Shown here: in pieces, positions 33,920 to 43,185 of the stretch
Layout of the letters: the number at the start of each line of letters is the position of its first letter
Position numbering within the stretch: position 1 is the first letter of the stretch
Source of the DNA: UBA8752 sp965657965
GTDB taxonomy: Bacteria; Bacteroidota; Bacteroidia; Flavobacteriales_D; Sanyastnellaceae
Length of the DNA stretch: 64,000 bases
Reading direction: 5' to 3'
Assembly: GCA_965657965.1 (NCBI GenBank)
Contig: CBFHQM010000008.1
Span: forward strand, 9,039-73,038
Notes under the pieces: model-generated
Told to the model about the DNA's origin: nothing
Seen by the model: only the letters and a program-made list of their open reading frames with translations
Database searches by the model: none
Translations under genes and position numbers: made by a program

Positions 33920-34398
33920 GCGCACGCCTGAGCCTTCAACTGACGCGATTTACAACCTGGACAGCAGGTCTAATCTTGCTCGGACTCATGGGATGGGGAT
34001 GCCGTGGGCCACAGTCCTTCCTAAAAAGTGATGCCTCCCCGTTGTTGTCCTACGAACGAACCATGTGCTATGGCTCCTGTCCTGCCTTCAAGCTGGACAT
34101 GCAAGCCGATGGCGCCGTCTTCTTCCATGGCCGGGCACATACCCAACCCTTGGGGAAATACCGCGCGCAATGGTCCCCGGCAGACCTTTCTAAACTGGCG
34201 CAAACGGCCGTTGACGTTCAACTCGACAAAAAGGCAGGCACTTACGACAATCCCATGATCATGGATTTGCCATCGACTCGCCTTCATTTCGGCGAGCACC
34301 GCGTTTTAGACCGGATCGACGGACCCGATTTAAAGGCGATTTACAACGTCTTGGATAGCCTCATCTCGGCCTCCAAATGGGTGCCTGAGCCCCGCTAA
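33916..34398 (+). CDS. DUF6438-like lipoprotein
   Basis: 160 residues, GTG start in a GTGA overlap with yidC. A hydrophobic N-terminus ends in a lipobox-like GWGC. The body starts with LLSYERTMCYGSCPAFKLDMQADGAVFFHGR, the cysteine-containing pattern of DUF6438, a Bacteroidota family of unknown function. It is probably an outer-membrane or periplasmic lipoprotein; coupling to yidC may be only positional. Confidence 0.72.
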   Translation: MSARLSLQLTRFTTWTAGLILLGLMGWGCRGPQSFLKSDASPLLSYERTMCYGSCPAFKLDMQADGAVFFHGRAHTQPLGKYRAQWSPADLSKLAQTAVDVQLDKKAGTYDNPMIMDLPSTRLHFGEHRVLDRIDGPDLKAIYNVLDSLISASKWVPEPR

Positions 34399-34442
34399 GG
34401 CAGTTGCTTCGGCGCAGATGAGGGGGAAACCCTCACGCCTCC

Positions 34443-34450
34443 TATTTTCG
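34443..34450 (+). promoter_or_regulatory. Candidate -7 box (TATTTTCG) of the S46 peptidase gene
   Basis: Five of six fixed positions match TAnnTTTG. It is 39 bases before the ATG at 34490. A small GAGGG/CCCTC hairpin lies just upstream, without a T-run. Confidence 0.3.
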
Positions 34451-34489
34451 CGCCGCGCATTGGTCCTGAACACTGACCAATGGACAACG

Positions 34490-36718
34490 ATGAACAACAC
34501 CATGAAGCAACGCATTTTCCTGCTGCTTTTCGCAGCATTTCAACTCGTATCCACCACAGCCAAGGCGGATGAAGGCATGTGGCTCTTGCACATGCTCCAA
34601 CGCATTAACGAAGCCGAGATGCAAGAGATGGGCCTCAACCTGAGTGCCGAAGACATCTACTCCTTGAATCAGGCATGCCTTCGCGATGCGGTGATTACCC
34701 TGAACGGCGGCAGCTGCACTGCGGAAATCATTTCTGACCAAGGGTTGGTTTTGACCAACCACCACTGTGCTTATGGTGCGATTCAAGGGTTCAGTACGGT
34801 CGAGGACGACATTCTCACCAACGGCTTCTGGGCCATGTCCACCGAAGAGGAAAAGCCCATTCCAGATTTCAGCGTGACGTTTTTGCAGCGCATCGAAGAC
34901 ATGACCGAACGCGTCTTGGCCGATGTGACCGACGACATGGATGAGGGAACCCGCCAGCAGGCGATTCAAGCGGCCATTTCACAAATTGAAGAGGAAGAAA
35001 AGGGCATCAATCCCGACTTTCGTGCCCAAGTAAAATCCTTCTATCACGAGAATGAATTCTACTTGTTTGTCTATCGCGACTACAGCGACATCCGCCTTGT
35101 CGGAAACCCACCAGAGAGCATCGGAAAGTTCGGTGGAGACACCGACAACTGGATGTGGCCACGCCACACCGGAGACTTCTCTTTGCTCCGTATTTATTCT
35201 GGCGCAGACGGCAACCCTGCAGACTACAGCGAAGACAATGTCCCTTACACCCCAAAGCGCCACTTGAAGGTGTCTTTGGACGGTGTGGACAACGGAGACT
35301 TCACCATGATCATGGGCTACCCAGGAAGCACCGATCGCTTTCTCAGCAGCTATGGCGTGGAGCAGGCCTTAGACCTGTACAATCCCAGCGTGGTTGAGGT
35401 GCGCGACTTGAAGCTCAAGACCATGAAGACGCACATGGACGCTGACCCCGCCGTGCGCATTCAGTACGCAGCCAAGTATGCACAAACAGCCAACTACTGG
35501 AAGTACTACATCGGACAATCCAAAGGCCTGAAAGCATTGGACGTCTATGGCAAAAAGAAAGGCCTTGAAGATCAATTCACGGCTTGGATGTCGGAAGATC
35601 CCAACCGCGAGTCGACCTATGGTGAGACCCTTGGATTGCTCGAAGAGTACTACAACAACACCGACGCCACAGTGAAAGGCCAGGTTTACTCTTTGGAGGC
35701 CGGTTTGATTGGGTGCGACCTGATGCTGTTTGCCTATCGTGTTGCCGCCAATGCACCTGGCTTGCTCGGTGAGGATGCCGACCGCGCCGCCCGAGTCACC
35801 GTTTACCTTCAAGGTCTCGCAGAGGGGTTCTTTAAGGACTACGACGCCGCAACCGACCGCGACTTGTTTGTGGCCTTGATGACCAAGTACATGAACGACA
35901 TCTCCCCCGATCAACAACCTGCGTTGTTCAACACGGTCAGAGACAAGTACAAAGGAGACTTTAGCCGGTACGCCGACAAGATGTACCCCAAGAGCGTTTT
36001 GACCGACCCAACACGCTTCGCTGAATTCCTCGCCAATCCAAGTCAGAAGGTGCTCGACAAAGACCTCGCTGTGGCCGCTGCCTCGAGCATGATCGAAACT
36101 TACCGGGGTTACTTCGCCTCGCCAGAACAAAGCAAGTTTGACAAGGGCTACCGCCTCTTGACAGCTGGCCTGCGCGAAATGCAGCCGGAAAAAATGTGGT
36201 ATCCAGACGCCAACTCCACAATGCGGTTGAGCTATGGCACTGTGGGCGACTATGACCCTGCAGATGCGGTCCACTATGATTTTGTAACCACTGCCGAGGG
36301 CATCCTCCAAAAGAAGGACAACAGCAACCCTGAGTTTGTGGTCGACCCCACTCTTGAAACGCTTATCCGCAACAAAGATTACGGACGCTATGCCGACGAG
36401 GATGGCAATCTGGTGCTTTGCTTTATCTCCGGAAACGACATTACAGGAGGCAACTCTGGCAGCCCCGTTCTCAACGGAGACGGTGACCTCATCGGCCTCG
36501 CGTTTGACGGAAACTGGGAAGCCATGAGTGGCGACATCGCCTTTGAGCCAGAGCTTCAGCGTACCATCAGCGTGGACATTCGCTACGTGATGTGGGTCAT
36601 CGACAAGATGGCCGGTGCTCAGAACCTCATCGACGAGATTGAATTTGTGACCACACCGAAAGAGACGTTGCCCGCTGCCCCCCTCGAGGAATCCGTTCCT
36701 GTCGAGAAAGGGCGCTGA
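34490..36718 (+). CDS. S46 family dipeptidyl peptidase (DPP7-like)
   Basis: 742 residues from the ATG at 34490 (a second ATG at 34502 gives a more standard signal peptide, MKQRIFLLLFAAFQLVSTTAKA). The catalytic His is in LTNHHCAY and the nucleophile Ser in GGNSGSPVL. The residue 18 positions after that Ser, which separates Asp/Glu-specific DPP11 (Arg) from DPP7 (Gly), is Gly in AFDGNWE, so hydrophobic P1 residues are predicted. These exopeptidases release dipeptides from oligopeptides in the periplasm of Bacteroidota and feed peptide-based growth. The gene ends at a bidirectional terminator. Confidence 0.94.
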   Translation: MNNTMKQRIFLLLFAAFQLVSTTAKADEGMWLLHMLQRINEAEMQEMGLNLSAEDIYSLNQACLRDAVITLNGGSCTAEIISDQGLVLTNHHCAYGAIQGFSTVEDDILTNGFWAMSTEEEKPIPDFSVTFLQRIEDMTERVLADVTDDMDEGTRQQAIQAAISQIEEEEKGINPDFRAQVKSFYHENEFYLFVYRDYSDIRLVGNPPESIGKFGGDTDNWMWPRHTGDFSLLRIYSGADGNPADYSEDNVPYTPKRHLKVSLDGVDNGDFTMIMGYPGSTDRFLSSYGVEQALDLYNPSVVEVRDLKLKTMKTHMDADPAVRIQYAAKYAQTANYWKYYIGQSKGLKALDVYGKKKGLEDQFTAWMSEDPNRESTYGETLGLLEEYYNNTDATVKGQVYSLEAGLIGCDLMLFAYRVAANAPGLLGEDADRAARVTVYLQGLAEGFFKDYDAATDRDLFVALMTKYMNDISPDQQPALFNTVRDKYKGDFSRYADKMYPKSVLTDPTRFAEFLANPSQKVLDKDLAVAAASSMIETYRGYFASPEQSKFDKGYRLLTAGLREMQPEKMWYPDANSTMRLSYGTVGDYDPADAVHYDFVTTAEGILQKKDNSNPEFVVDPTLETLIRNKDYGRYADEDGNLVLCFISGNDITGGNSGSPVLNGDGDLIGLAFDGNWEAMSGDIAFEPELQRTISVDIRYVMWVIDKMAGAQNLIDEIEFVTTPKETLPAAPLEESVPVEKGR

Positions 36719-36735
36719 TTTCGAAGCCTTTTCGC

Positions 36736-36766
36736 AAAAAAGCCCCGCCAACCGGCGGGGCTTTTT
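36736..36766. terminator. Bidirectional rho-independent terminator
   Basis: A 9-bp perfect stem AGCCCCGCC/GGCGGGGCT (36741-36749 and 36754-36762), loop AACC, with an A-run before and a T-run after. It separates the convergent S46 peptidase and ppc genes. Confidence 0.93.
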
Positions 36767-36793
36767 CGTTTACCCTCTTTTGAAGCAATCGCT

Positions 36794-39292
36794 TTAGACC
36801 GCGTTTCGCCCAGCATTGACAATGCCAAACATGGTGCGCACAATGAGCTTTTCCAATGCGCCCTTACTCGCAGGTGCCTCTCCTTGACCGTCCAACCATT
36901 GCAGTCCCGCTTGCTGAATCACAAGCAGTGGCAGAATGATTGACTCTCGGAGATCAATGGACTCGGCAATCGCAGGTGACCGCTCCATGAGTTGCTGCTG
37001 CCCCGTGATGCGAAGGAGCAAGGCTTGGGTCTGATCGAACTCCGATTTGACCATGTGCCAAAGTTCACCGAATCGGGGATCACTGGCCAAGTGCGCCGTA
37101 AGTTCAAAGTTGCACTTTCGCATGCTTTGCATGCTGTTTTCCAGCAACGCAGCGAAGAGAGGCTGATCTTGGTAGAGCTGCGCGGCCTCTTCCAAACGTC
37201 CCTCCTTTTCCAAGGCAGACAAGGCCACACCTATGCCATAGAATCCCGGCACATTCTGCTTGAGCTGGCTCCAAGAGCCCACGAAAGGAATGGCACGCAG
37301 GTCATCCAAAGTCAAAGGGCCCGTCTTTTTTCGCCGGGTTGGACGGCTCGCAATGTTGGTGGCCCCATAATGGCTCAAGGTTCCATAGGTGGACAGGTAT
37401 TCCATGAACGCAGGATGGGCCTTCAACTCCGCGTAGGCCGCATAACTGCGTTCCGCCAAGAGGTTCATCAATCTCCGTTGATTCTCTGTCCACTTGGATT
37501 GTTCTGGATCAATCAAACGGTGCTGCAATCCGGCCGTCAGCAGCAACTCCATGTTGTAGGATGCACTTTGAGGCGTCCCAAAATTGGAACTAATGGACTG
37601 CCCTTGAATGGTGGTCTGCACCTCTTTGGTTTTCACGTCCGGACCGAGCGATGCGTAGAACCGATGTGTGTTTCCACCACCGCGCGCTGGCGGCCCACCT
37701 CGGCCATCAAAAAAGACCACCTCCACACCAAAATCAGCACACGCTGCAGACAGGGACTCTTTCGCTTGGTGAATGGACCAATTCGCCATCAAATACCCTC
37801 CGTCCTTGGTGCCGTCGCTAAATCCCAACATCACGTGCTGAACAGATTCGCGCGCATTCAAGTGATCTCGGTAGGTGTCCATGGCCAACAGGCGCCTCAT
37901 TTCTGAGGCCGCTCCAGCCAAATCATCGACCGTTTCGAAAAGCGGCACAAAATCCAAGGACATGGAACCGTTCCCATTGGCACACCTGGCCAGTGCGAAA
38001 AGACGCAAAACATCGTTCGCTCCCCGGCAATTGCTGATGATGAACCTGTGGCATCCCCGAGGTCCGTTGAATTCCTGAATCTCCCGGATGGCCCCCATGA
38101 CTTCGATCACATCCTTGACCACATCGTCCGCGTCGTCCGGCAAGATGCCGTGTTCGGTCACCGTCAGCAAGGCTTCCGGAGACTCAGGAAGCCCCACAGC
38201 ATCGGCTGCACGTTTGAGAACACGGCTATCCTGGCGAATGTCCATCGACGCAAAATGCCTGCCGAAAATGACCATAGACAAGCGCAGTCTCGTGATGTCT
38301 TCGGCATGAAGTCCTCCGAAGTCTGCACGCACCTTGGCTTCGATGTCCATGAGCCCTTGAATGACCCCTTCGTCGTCAAAAACACGCACGTCCATGGCCA
38401 AAATGGCCTCTTCCACTTTGGCCTGAAGCCCATCCAATTCGCCCTCCAATCCCTTGAAGGTGATGCGGCGCCGGAGCTGTCGAAAGGACCTTCTGTAGCA
38501 ACGCAACAAAGTCAAACGAAGTCGTCGGGCCACCCGAAGTGTGGTTCCTGCGTCTACAAAGGGATTGCCATCCCGGTCGCCTCCCGGCCAAAACCCCAAG
38601 GAAAACGCGTCCGCTGCCTGCTCGGGCTCAACGCCTGTGGATTGTGCCACGCGCAACGCCAACGCTGGTAACGCCTGAAAAAACACATGCTCCAAGTACC
38701 ATGTTTGGCGCACGGCCTCCTCATACGGTGTGGGGGCTTGTGCCTGAAAGAAGGGGGTCAACCCCAATTGGTGCAACAAATTGTGCGCCGACTCTAGGTC
38801 TCCTTGCCTGACTTCTTTGGTCAAGTCCGTAATGATGCCCAATGCCGAACCAGGATAGAACTGCGTGGGGTGCGCCGTCAACACCACGCGAACTTTTTGA
38901 TCTGAAATCGCAGCTTTGAGCTCTTCCTGCAATCCCCTTCGGGCGATGCGCGGCAAGACCCCAGAAAGCGACTCGGCACCCTCCAGATCATTCAACCGCT
39001 CATACCGTGCGTCTTCCAGTGCATCCACCAGAACGACTTGTCTTTCGATGTACTGCACGTACCGGAACAGAAGGCCGATCCTTTCCTCCTGCGGAACATT
39101 GCTGTCATCCAGATGCTCTGTGAGCAAGTCCATAGGAGAACGGCCCAGAGACAACCCATTTCTGCAGGCCTCGGAAAACAGGGGGACGCGCAATCCTGTG
39201 CCCCGAATGCCGTCCAAAGGCAGGGTCAGGAAGATGCTGTTGTACACTTCAAAAGGGCGGGTCACCGCCGCTGCGTAATTCGAATGCTCCAT
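36794..39292 (-). CDS. ppc: Phosphoenolpyruvate carboxylase
   Basis: 832 residues from the ATG at 39292; the longer open frame upstream to 39466 overlaps the divergent trmD start and is rejected. Catalytic His is in VLTAHPTQFYPGS; the second hallmark is FDGRGGPPARGGG (Arg-rich substrate loop), followed by the GPDVKTKEVQTTIQGQ segment and the DIRQDSRV and MLGFSDGTKDGG motifs. The C-terminus ends in MFGIVNAGRNAV, close to the usual NTG end. It converts PEP and bicarbonate to oxaloacetate. It is somewhat shorter than E. coli PEPC (883), which is usual in this phylum. Confidence 0.95.
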   Translation of the reverse strand: MEHSNYAAAVTRPFEVYNSIFLTLPLDGIRGTGLRVPLFSEACRNGLSLGRSPMDLLTEHLDDSNVPQEERIGLLFRYVQYIERQVVLVDALEDARYERLNDLEGAESLSGVLPRIARRGLQEELKAAISDQKVRVVLTAHPTQFYPGSALGIITDLTKEVRQGDLESAHNLLHQLGLTPFFQAQAPTPYEEAVRQTWYLEHVFFQALPALALRVAQSTGVEPEQAADAFSLGFWPGGDRDGNPFVDAGTTLRVARRLRLTLLRCYRRSFRQLRRRITFKGLEGELDGLQAKVEEAILAMDVRVFDDEGVIQGLMDIEAKVRADFGGLHAEDITRLRLSMVIFGRHFASMDIRQDSRVLKRAADAVGLPESPEALLTVTEHGILPDDADDVVKDVIEVMGAIREIQEFNGPRGCHRFIISNCRGANDVLRLFALARCANGNGSMSLDFVPLFETVDDLAGAASEMRRLLAMDTYRDHLNARESVQHVMLGFSDGTKDGGYLMANWSIHQAKESLSAACADFGVEVVFFDGRGGPPARGGGNTHRFYASLGPDVKTKEVQTTIQGQSISSNFGTPQSASYNMELLLTAGLQHRLIDPEQSKWTENQRRLMNLLAERSYAAYAELKAHPAFMEYLSTYGTLSHYGATNIASRPTRRKKTGPLTLDDLRAIPFVGSWSQLKQNVPGFYGIGVALSALEKEGRLEEAAQLYQDQPLFAALLENSMQSMRKCNFELTAHLASDPRFGELWHMVKSEFDQTQALLLRITGQQQLMERSPAIAESIDLRESIILPLLVIQQAGLQWLDGQGEAPASKGALEKLIVRTMFGIVNAGRNAV

Positions 39293-39452
39293 GTTGAGAG
39301 GGTGTAAAATGGCACCGGAGCATTGACGGCACAAGAAAGGTACAATCCAAAGCCCGAGCTTGTTCCTGCCCCCTGCCCTGTACCTTCGCAGTCCACCCAC
39401 ATCCGAGTGTTGCACTTTTGTGCGCCACTTTGGTTTCTTGATCCATCTCACC

Positions 39453-40133
39453 ATGCGCATCGACATCCTCTCCGCCGTTCCCGCCCTTCTTCAGGGTCCT
39501 TTTAGCGAAAGCATCGTCGGACGCGCCAGAAAGGCCGGAGTTGTGGAAGTTGAAGTGCACGACATCCGCAAATGGAGCACCGACAAACACGGCAAGATTG
39601 ACGACACCCCCTTCGGAGGCGGTGCGGGCATGGTCATGGCCATCCAGCCCATTGTTGACGCCATAGCGGATTTGAAATCACAACGCCAGTACGACGAGGT
39701 GATCTACTTGACGCCCGATGGAGAGCGCCTGGGTCAATCGCGCGTGAACCAACTCAGCTTGTCCGGAAACCTTTTGATGTTGTGCGGTCACTATAAAGGC
39801 ATTGACCAGCGTATCCGAGATCATGTGATCACGCTCGAGCTGAGCATTGGGGACTACGTTTTGAGCGGCGGTGAACTCGCTGCAGCCGTTTTGGCAGACG
39901 CCCTTGTGCGTCTCGTTCCTGGCGCCATCGGCGACGGTGAAAGTGCCCTAACCGACAGTTTTCAAGATGGACTTTTGGCTCCACCGGTGTACACACGTCC
40001 TTCTGAATGGGAAGGCCACAAAGTCCCAGATGTCCTTCTGGGCGGCCATCACGCCGACATTGACCAGTGGCGAATGGACCAAGCCATGGACCGAACACAA
40101 CGACTTCGCCCTGACCTGTTGGACGAGGCTTGA
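39453..40133 (+). CDS. trmD: tRNA (guanine(37)-N1)-methyltransferase TrmD
   Basis: 226 residues. SPOUT motifs: RIDILSAVPALLQGPFSESI at the N-terminus, DDTPFGGGAGMVM, the SAM-binding trefoil knot region LLMLCGHYKGIDQRI and the ISIGDY-like LSIGDYVLSGGE, then the C-terminal domain with YTRPSEWEG and PDVLLGGHHADI. It methylates G37 next to the anticodon and prevents frameshifting. It precedes rplS as in most bacteria. Candidate -7 boxes with one mismatch are at 39381-39388 and 39413-39420. The start is the ATG beginning the conserved first strand. Confidence 0.97.
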   Translation: MRIDILSAVPALLQGPFSESIVGRARKAGVVEVEVHDIRKWSTDKHGKIDDTPFGGGAGMVMAIQPIVDAIADLKSQRQYDEVIYLTPDGERLGQSRVNQLSLSGNLLMLCGHYKGIDQRIRDHVITLELSIGDYVLSGGELAAAVLADALVRLVPGAIGDGESALTDSFQDGLLAPPVYTRPSEWEGHKVPDVLLGGHHADIDQWRMDQAMDRTQRLRPDLLDEA

Positions 40134-40140
40134 AATGTCG

Positions 40141-40148
40141 TAATATTG
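40141..40148 (+). promoter_or_regulatory. Candidate -7 box (TAATATTG) of rplS
   Basis: Five of six fixed positions match TAnnTTTG and a C follows. It lies just after the trmD stop and leaves a leader of about 29 nt before the rplS ATG. Confidence 0.4.
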
Positions 40149-40182
40149 CACCCCGTTTACAACGGACCCACAACGCAGTGTC

Positions 40183-40545
40183 ATGGATCGTCTTCGTCAA
40201 ATTTCCCAGCAACTCAACCCATTGAAAGAATGGCCGGACTTCAAAGCCGGTGATACAGTCAAGGTGAGTTATAAGATTAAAGAGGGCTCGAAAGAGCGTA
40301 CTCAAATCTTCCAAGGAACCGTCATTCAACGTAAGGGCGAGGGCCCAACCGAAACATTTACGGTACGTAAAATGGCCTCCGGTGTCGGTGTGGAGCGTGT
40401 CTTCCCATTCGGAAGCCCCTTCCTCGAAGCCGTAGAAATCATGAAGGTGGGTAAGGTTCGCCGTGCGCGCATTTACTACCTCCGTGCCCTCACAGGTAAG
40501 TCCGCTCGAATCAAAGAGAAGCGTTCTTTCCGCAGCACCAAGTGA
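40183..40545 (+). CDS. rplS: 50S ribosomal protein L19
   Basis: 120 residues, the usual length. L19 features: FKAGDTVKVSYKIKEGSKERTQIFQGTVIQRKGEG, TFTVRKMASGVGVERVFPFGSPFLEAVEI and the basic C-terminus RRARIYYLRALTGKSARIKEKR. It sits at the 30S-50S interface. It lies downstream of trmD and ends at a terminator. Confidence 0.98.
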   Translation: MDRLRQISQQLNPLKEWPDFKAGDTVKVSYKIKEGSKERTQIFQGTVIQRKGEGPTETFTVRKMASGVGVERVFPFGSPFLEAVEIMKVGKVRRARIYYLRALTGKSARIKEKRSFRSTK

Positions 40546-40567
40546 TGCTCAAGCTCTTGATGAGCGC

Positions 40568-40608
40568 AACGAAGCCGGTCCGAATCAGGTCCGGCTTCGT
40601 TGTTTTTT
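40568..40608 (+). terminator. Rho-independent terminator of rplS
   Basis: An 11-bp stem AACGAAGCCGG/CCGGCTTCGTT (40568-40578 and 40591-40601), a 12-base loop that can pair further, then G and six T. Confidence 0.92.
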
Positions 40609-40624
40609 GACCTGAAGTGAGCTG

Positions 40625-40632
40625 TATCTTGC
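40625..40632 (+). promoter_or_regulatory. Weak candidate -7 box (TATCTTGC) of cutC
   Basis: The same TAnCTTGC variant as at 8613 and 21152 (minus strand), 10 bases before the ATG at 40643 and after the rplS terminator, so a new promoter is expected here. Confidence 0.35.
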
Positions 40633-40642
40633 CAGAAGACTG

Positions 40643-41407
40643 ATGGACAGCCCTTTCGACCTTCAAATCATCTGCAGCACGCCCGGAGACGTGGCGCGCG
40701 CACAGCGCGGTGGTGCCACCCGAATTGAATTGTCGGCCGGATACACCGCGGGAGGCATGACCCCTTCACCGGGCACCATTCAGTCCTGCATCGCTGCGAC
40801 TGACTTGCCGGTCCTGGTGGCCATGCGTCCACGAGAAGGCCATTTGGTCTACAGCCCTTCCGAGCGAGAAATCATCTTAAATGACGCCGCATACAGCCTC
40901 GACAAAGGCGCATCGGGCGTCCTCATTGGCGGTTTAACTGGCCATCTGGAGTTTGACTTTGATCTGATCGAAACTGCCATCGATCGCTTTGGCGGAGACA
41001 AGGTTATGGTCAACCGTGCTTTGGACAGCGCCAAAAGAACCCTGCGCGATTTTGAACGCCTGACCAGCCTGCCCATCGCAGCCTTGGCTTCCAGTGCAGG
41101 ATTGGGAAACGCCATCAAAGGACATCAGCAACTTGTTGACTGGCAATCTGAAGTCGATTTTGACATCTACGCTTCAGGTGCCGTTTTGCCAGGAGGCGCA
41201 GGGAGAATGTGGTCTGCAGGCTTGTCCTGCTTTCGCGCGTCGGCTCGTAAAAGCGGCGGTGTGGCCCACGAAGGGCGCTGGTTCGAAGGCGAAATTTACC
41301 CGGTGGACGCCCAAAGGGTTGCCCAGCTTGTCAAGGCCATTCAACGCGCCATTGCACAAGAGGAGGAAGAAACAGACGCGCCTTCGTCTGAATCCGAACA
41401 GCCGTAA
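40643..41407 (+). CDS. cutC: CutC family protein (divergent)
   Basis: 254 residues. TIM-barrel CutC family: QIICSTPGDVARAQRGGATRIELS, GGMTPSPG, AMRPREGHLVYSPSERE and the GVLIGGLTGHLEFDFDLI strand. CutC was named for copper tolerance in E. coli, but its enzymatic activity is unclear. Two positions that are usually histidine differ here: the FHRAFD-like motif reads VNRALD, and the C-terminal HSSA-like motif reads FRASA. A glutamate-rich tail (~235-254) is also unusual. Function may therefore differ from standard CutC. Confidence 0.78.
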   Translation: MDSPFDLQIICSTPGDVARAQRGGATRIELSAGYTAGGMTPSPGTIQSCIAATDLPVLVAMRPREGHLVYSPSEREIILNDAAYSLDKGASGVLIGGLTGHLEFDFDLIETAIDRFGGDKVMVNRALDSAKRTLRDFERLTSLPIAALASSAGLGNAIKGHQQLVDWQSEVDFDIYASGAVLPGGAGRMWSAGLSCFRASARKSGGVAHEGRWFEGEIYPVDAQRVAQLVKAIQRAIAQEEEETDAPSSESEQP

Positions 41408-41410
41408 GAA

Positions 41411-41439
41411 GGAACCGCTTCTCCACGGGGTTCCGTTTT
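41411..41439 (+). terminator. Possible weak terminator after cutC
   Basis: A 6-bp stem GGAACC/GGTTCC (41411-41416 and 41429-41434) with a 12-base loop and only a four-T run. It lies between the convergent cutC and ftcD genes. Confidence 0.5.
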
Positions 41440-41453
41440 CCTGACTTTAAGAC

Positions 41454-43151
41454 TCAGGACAATACTTCCGCTACGCGGGCACGAACCTCGGCCTCTTTGG
41501 CTTCTGCCAACGCCTCCAATTCCAGACACCGCGACAGCATGGCTTCGGCCTGGGACCTGTCTTTGAGATCCGCTGCGTTGACCCGCACATTCATGACCGC
41601 ACCCAAAACGGCTGTCCGCGCACAAAGGGCGCCGACACCGGCGTCCGTAATGCTGTTTGGATTGCCGCGCATGGCCATATCCAACATGACCTCCATCGAA
41701 GCCAATGCCACTTCGGCCACTTCGAGTGGGGTGTTCATTGCGCCCAGAGTGGCCGCCTGAATGGCCGCATTTCGCTCTGCCTTTTGTGCGTCATTGCCTT
41801 TTGGCAAACCGAATGCCGCCATGATGGCATCGAAAGCCGCCGTGTCTTCGTCGACCAAGGCCAGCAAGCGCGTCTGATGGGCCATGCCCCTTTCCGCAAC
41901 ATCGCTAAAGGTCTCCCATTGGTCATCCCATCCGCGTTTGTGCGCGCTCAAGTTGGCAACCATGGTGCCCAATGAGACGCCCAAGGCACCGACATAAGCC
42001 GCAATCGACCCTCCACCTGGAGCTGGACTCTCACTGGCCGTCTCGTTGGCAAAAGCCACCAAGCTCATCGCTGCCAAGGGTGCCGTGTTGCCCTTTGCAT
42101 CCTCCAATAGGTATTCGATGACCCGTTTTCTCGCATCAAAAGGCGCCAAATCATCCAACCCAAGCGACTTCACGGCCACCTTGACTTTCTCCGATTCGTG
42201 GATGCCGAGGCTTCGGCCTTGCTTGCGTAAATAATGGTCGGCGGCATCCATCAGCACACGCTTGGGAATCAGGCCAACAATTTCGCTGCCCGTGACCCTC
42301 ATGCCTCGGGCAATGGAACGCGCACAGGCTGCATCAAAAGCGGTGTGGACCGCGGTCTCCGAAATGTTGGTGAGGTTCAATGACAATTGGGCGATGCCAT
42401 ACTCTTCGATGTACCAGCCAATGCCTTTGACACACTTGAGCATGCCTGGCTCGCGTGCAGGATTCCCATCGGCATCTTGAATCACCTTCCCGGTCAAGCC
42501 TCCCTCCCGCTTGATGCGGCCGTTCTCCCTCAAGTCAAATGCAACCGCGTTGGCGCGTCGCGTAGAGGTGGTATTTAGGTTCACATTGTAAGCCACCAAA
42601 AAGTCACGTGCCCCAATCGCTGTGGCCCCCGTTCCTTTCGCCCGGTCGTTGAATTCCGCTGGACCAAAATCTGGCGCCCAAGCCGGTTGCGACAACTTCT
42701 CCAAGCCCTCGTATTCTCCCTTTCGACAATGGGCCAAATTTTGTCGCTCTGGCTGCAAGGCGGCATCCTCGTAGAAGTAACCGGGAATCCCCAGTTCTTT
42801 TCCTACGCGCGCTCCTAGCGCATGGGCAGCGGCTTTGCAATCCTCCATGGTGACGCCTGCCACCGGAACAAAAGGACACACATCGGTTGCCCCCATCCTC
42901 GGGTGCTCTCCATGGTGCTTGGACATGTCGATCAATTCCGCCGCTTTGGCCATCAACCGGAAAGCCGCCTCTACGATGGTCTCTGGCGGTCCCACGAACG
43001 TGATCACTGTACGGTGCGTTGAACCTCCGGGGTCCACATCCAAAAGACGGACGCCATCTACGGTCTCCACAACAGAGGCAATGGCGTCAATTTTCGCACG
43101 GTCTCGTCCCTCACTGATGTTGGGAACACATTCAATCAAACGGATACTCAT
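41454..43151 (-). CDS. ftcD: Bifunctional glutamate formimidoyltransferase/formimidotetrahydrofolate cyclodeaminase
   Basis: 565 residues. The first ~330 are the formiminotransferase part (LIECVPNISEGRD, DVDPGGSTHRTVITFVG, HPRMGATDVCPFVP). The last ~200 are the cyclodeaminase (ASESPAPGGGSIAAYVGALGVSLGTMVANL and a helical bundle). The enzyme transfers the formimino group of N-formiminoglutamate to tetrahydrofolate and deaminates it, the end of one histidine degradation route. It is on the same strand as hutI, with a surface-protein gene between them. Confidence 0.95.
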   Translation of the reverse strand: MSIRLIECVPNISEGRDRAKIDAIASVVETVDGVRLLDVDPGGSTHRTVITFVGPPETIVEAAFRLMAKAAELIDMSKHHGEHPRMGATDVCPFVPVAGVTMEDCKAAAHALGARVGKELGIPGYFYEDAALQPERQNLAHCRKGEYEGLEKLSQPAWAPDFGPAEFNDRAKGTGATAIGARDFLVAYNVNLNTTSTRRANAVAFDLRENGRIKREGGLTGKVIQDADGNPAREPGMLKCVKGIGWYIEEYGIAQLSLNLTNISETAVHTAFDAACARSIARGMRVTGSEIVGLIPKRVLMDAADHYLRKQGRSLGIHESEKVKVAVKSLGLDDLAPFDARKRVIEYLLEDAKGNTAPLAAMSLVAFANETASESPAPGGGSIAAYVGALGVSLGTMVANLSAHKRGWDDQWETFSDVAERGMAHQTRLLALVDEDTAAFDAIMAAFGLPKGNDAQKAERNAAIQAATLGAMNTPLEVAEVALASMEVMLDMAMRGNPNSITDAGVGALCARTAVLGAVMNVRVNAADLKDRSQAEAMLSRCLELEALAEAKEAEVRARVAEVLS

Positions 43152-43185
43152 GGTGGCGGGTTTCGGGTCGCCAAACTACTGCGAT

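Noticed and set aside
35369..36751. 460-codon open frame on the minus strand
   Set aside because: Antisense to the S46 peptidase and running through the terminator; a shadow of GC-rich codon use.
39293..39466. 58-residue N-terminal extension of PEP carboxylase
   Set aside because: It overlaps the divergent trmD start and shows no PEPC similarity; ATG 39292 gives a normal protein.
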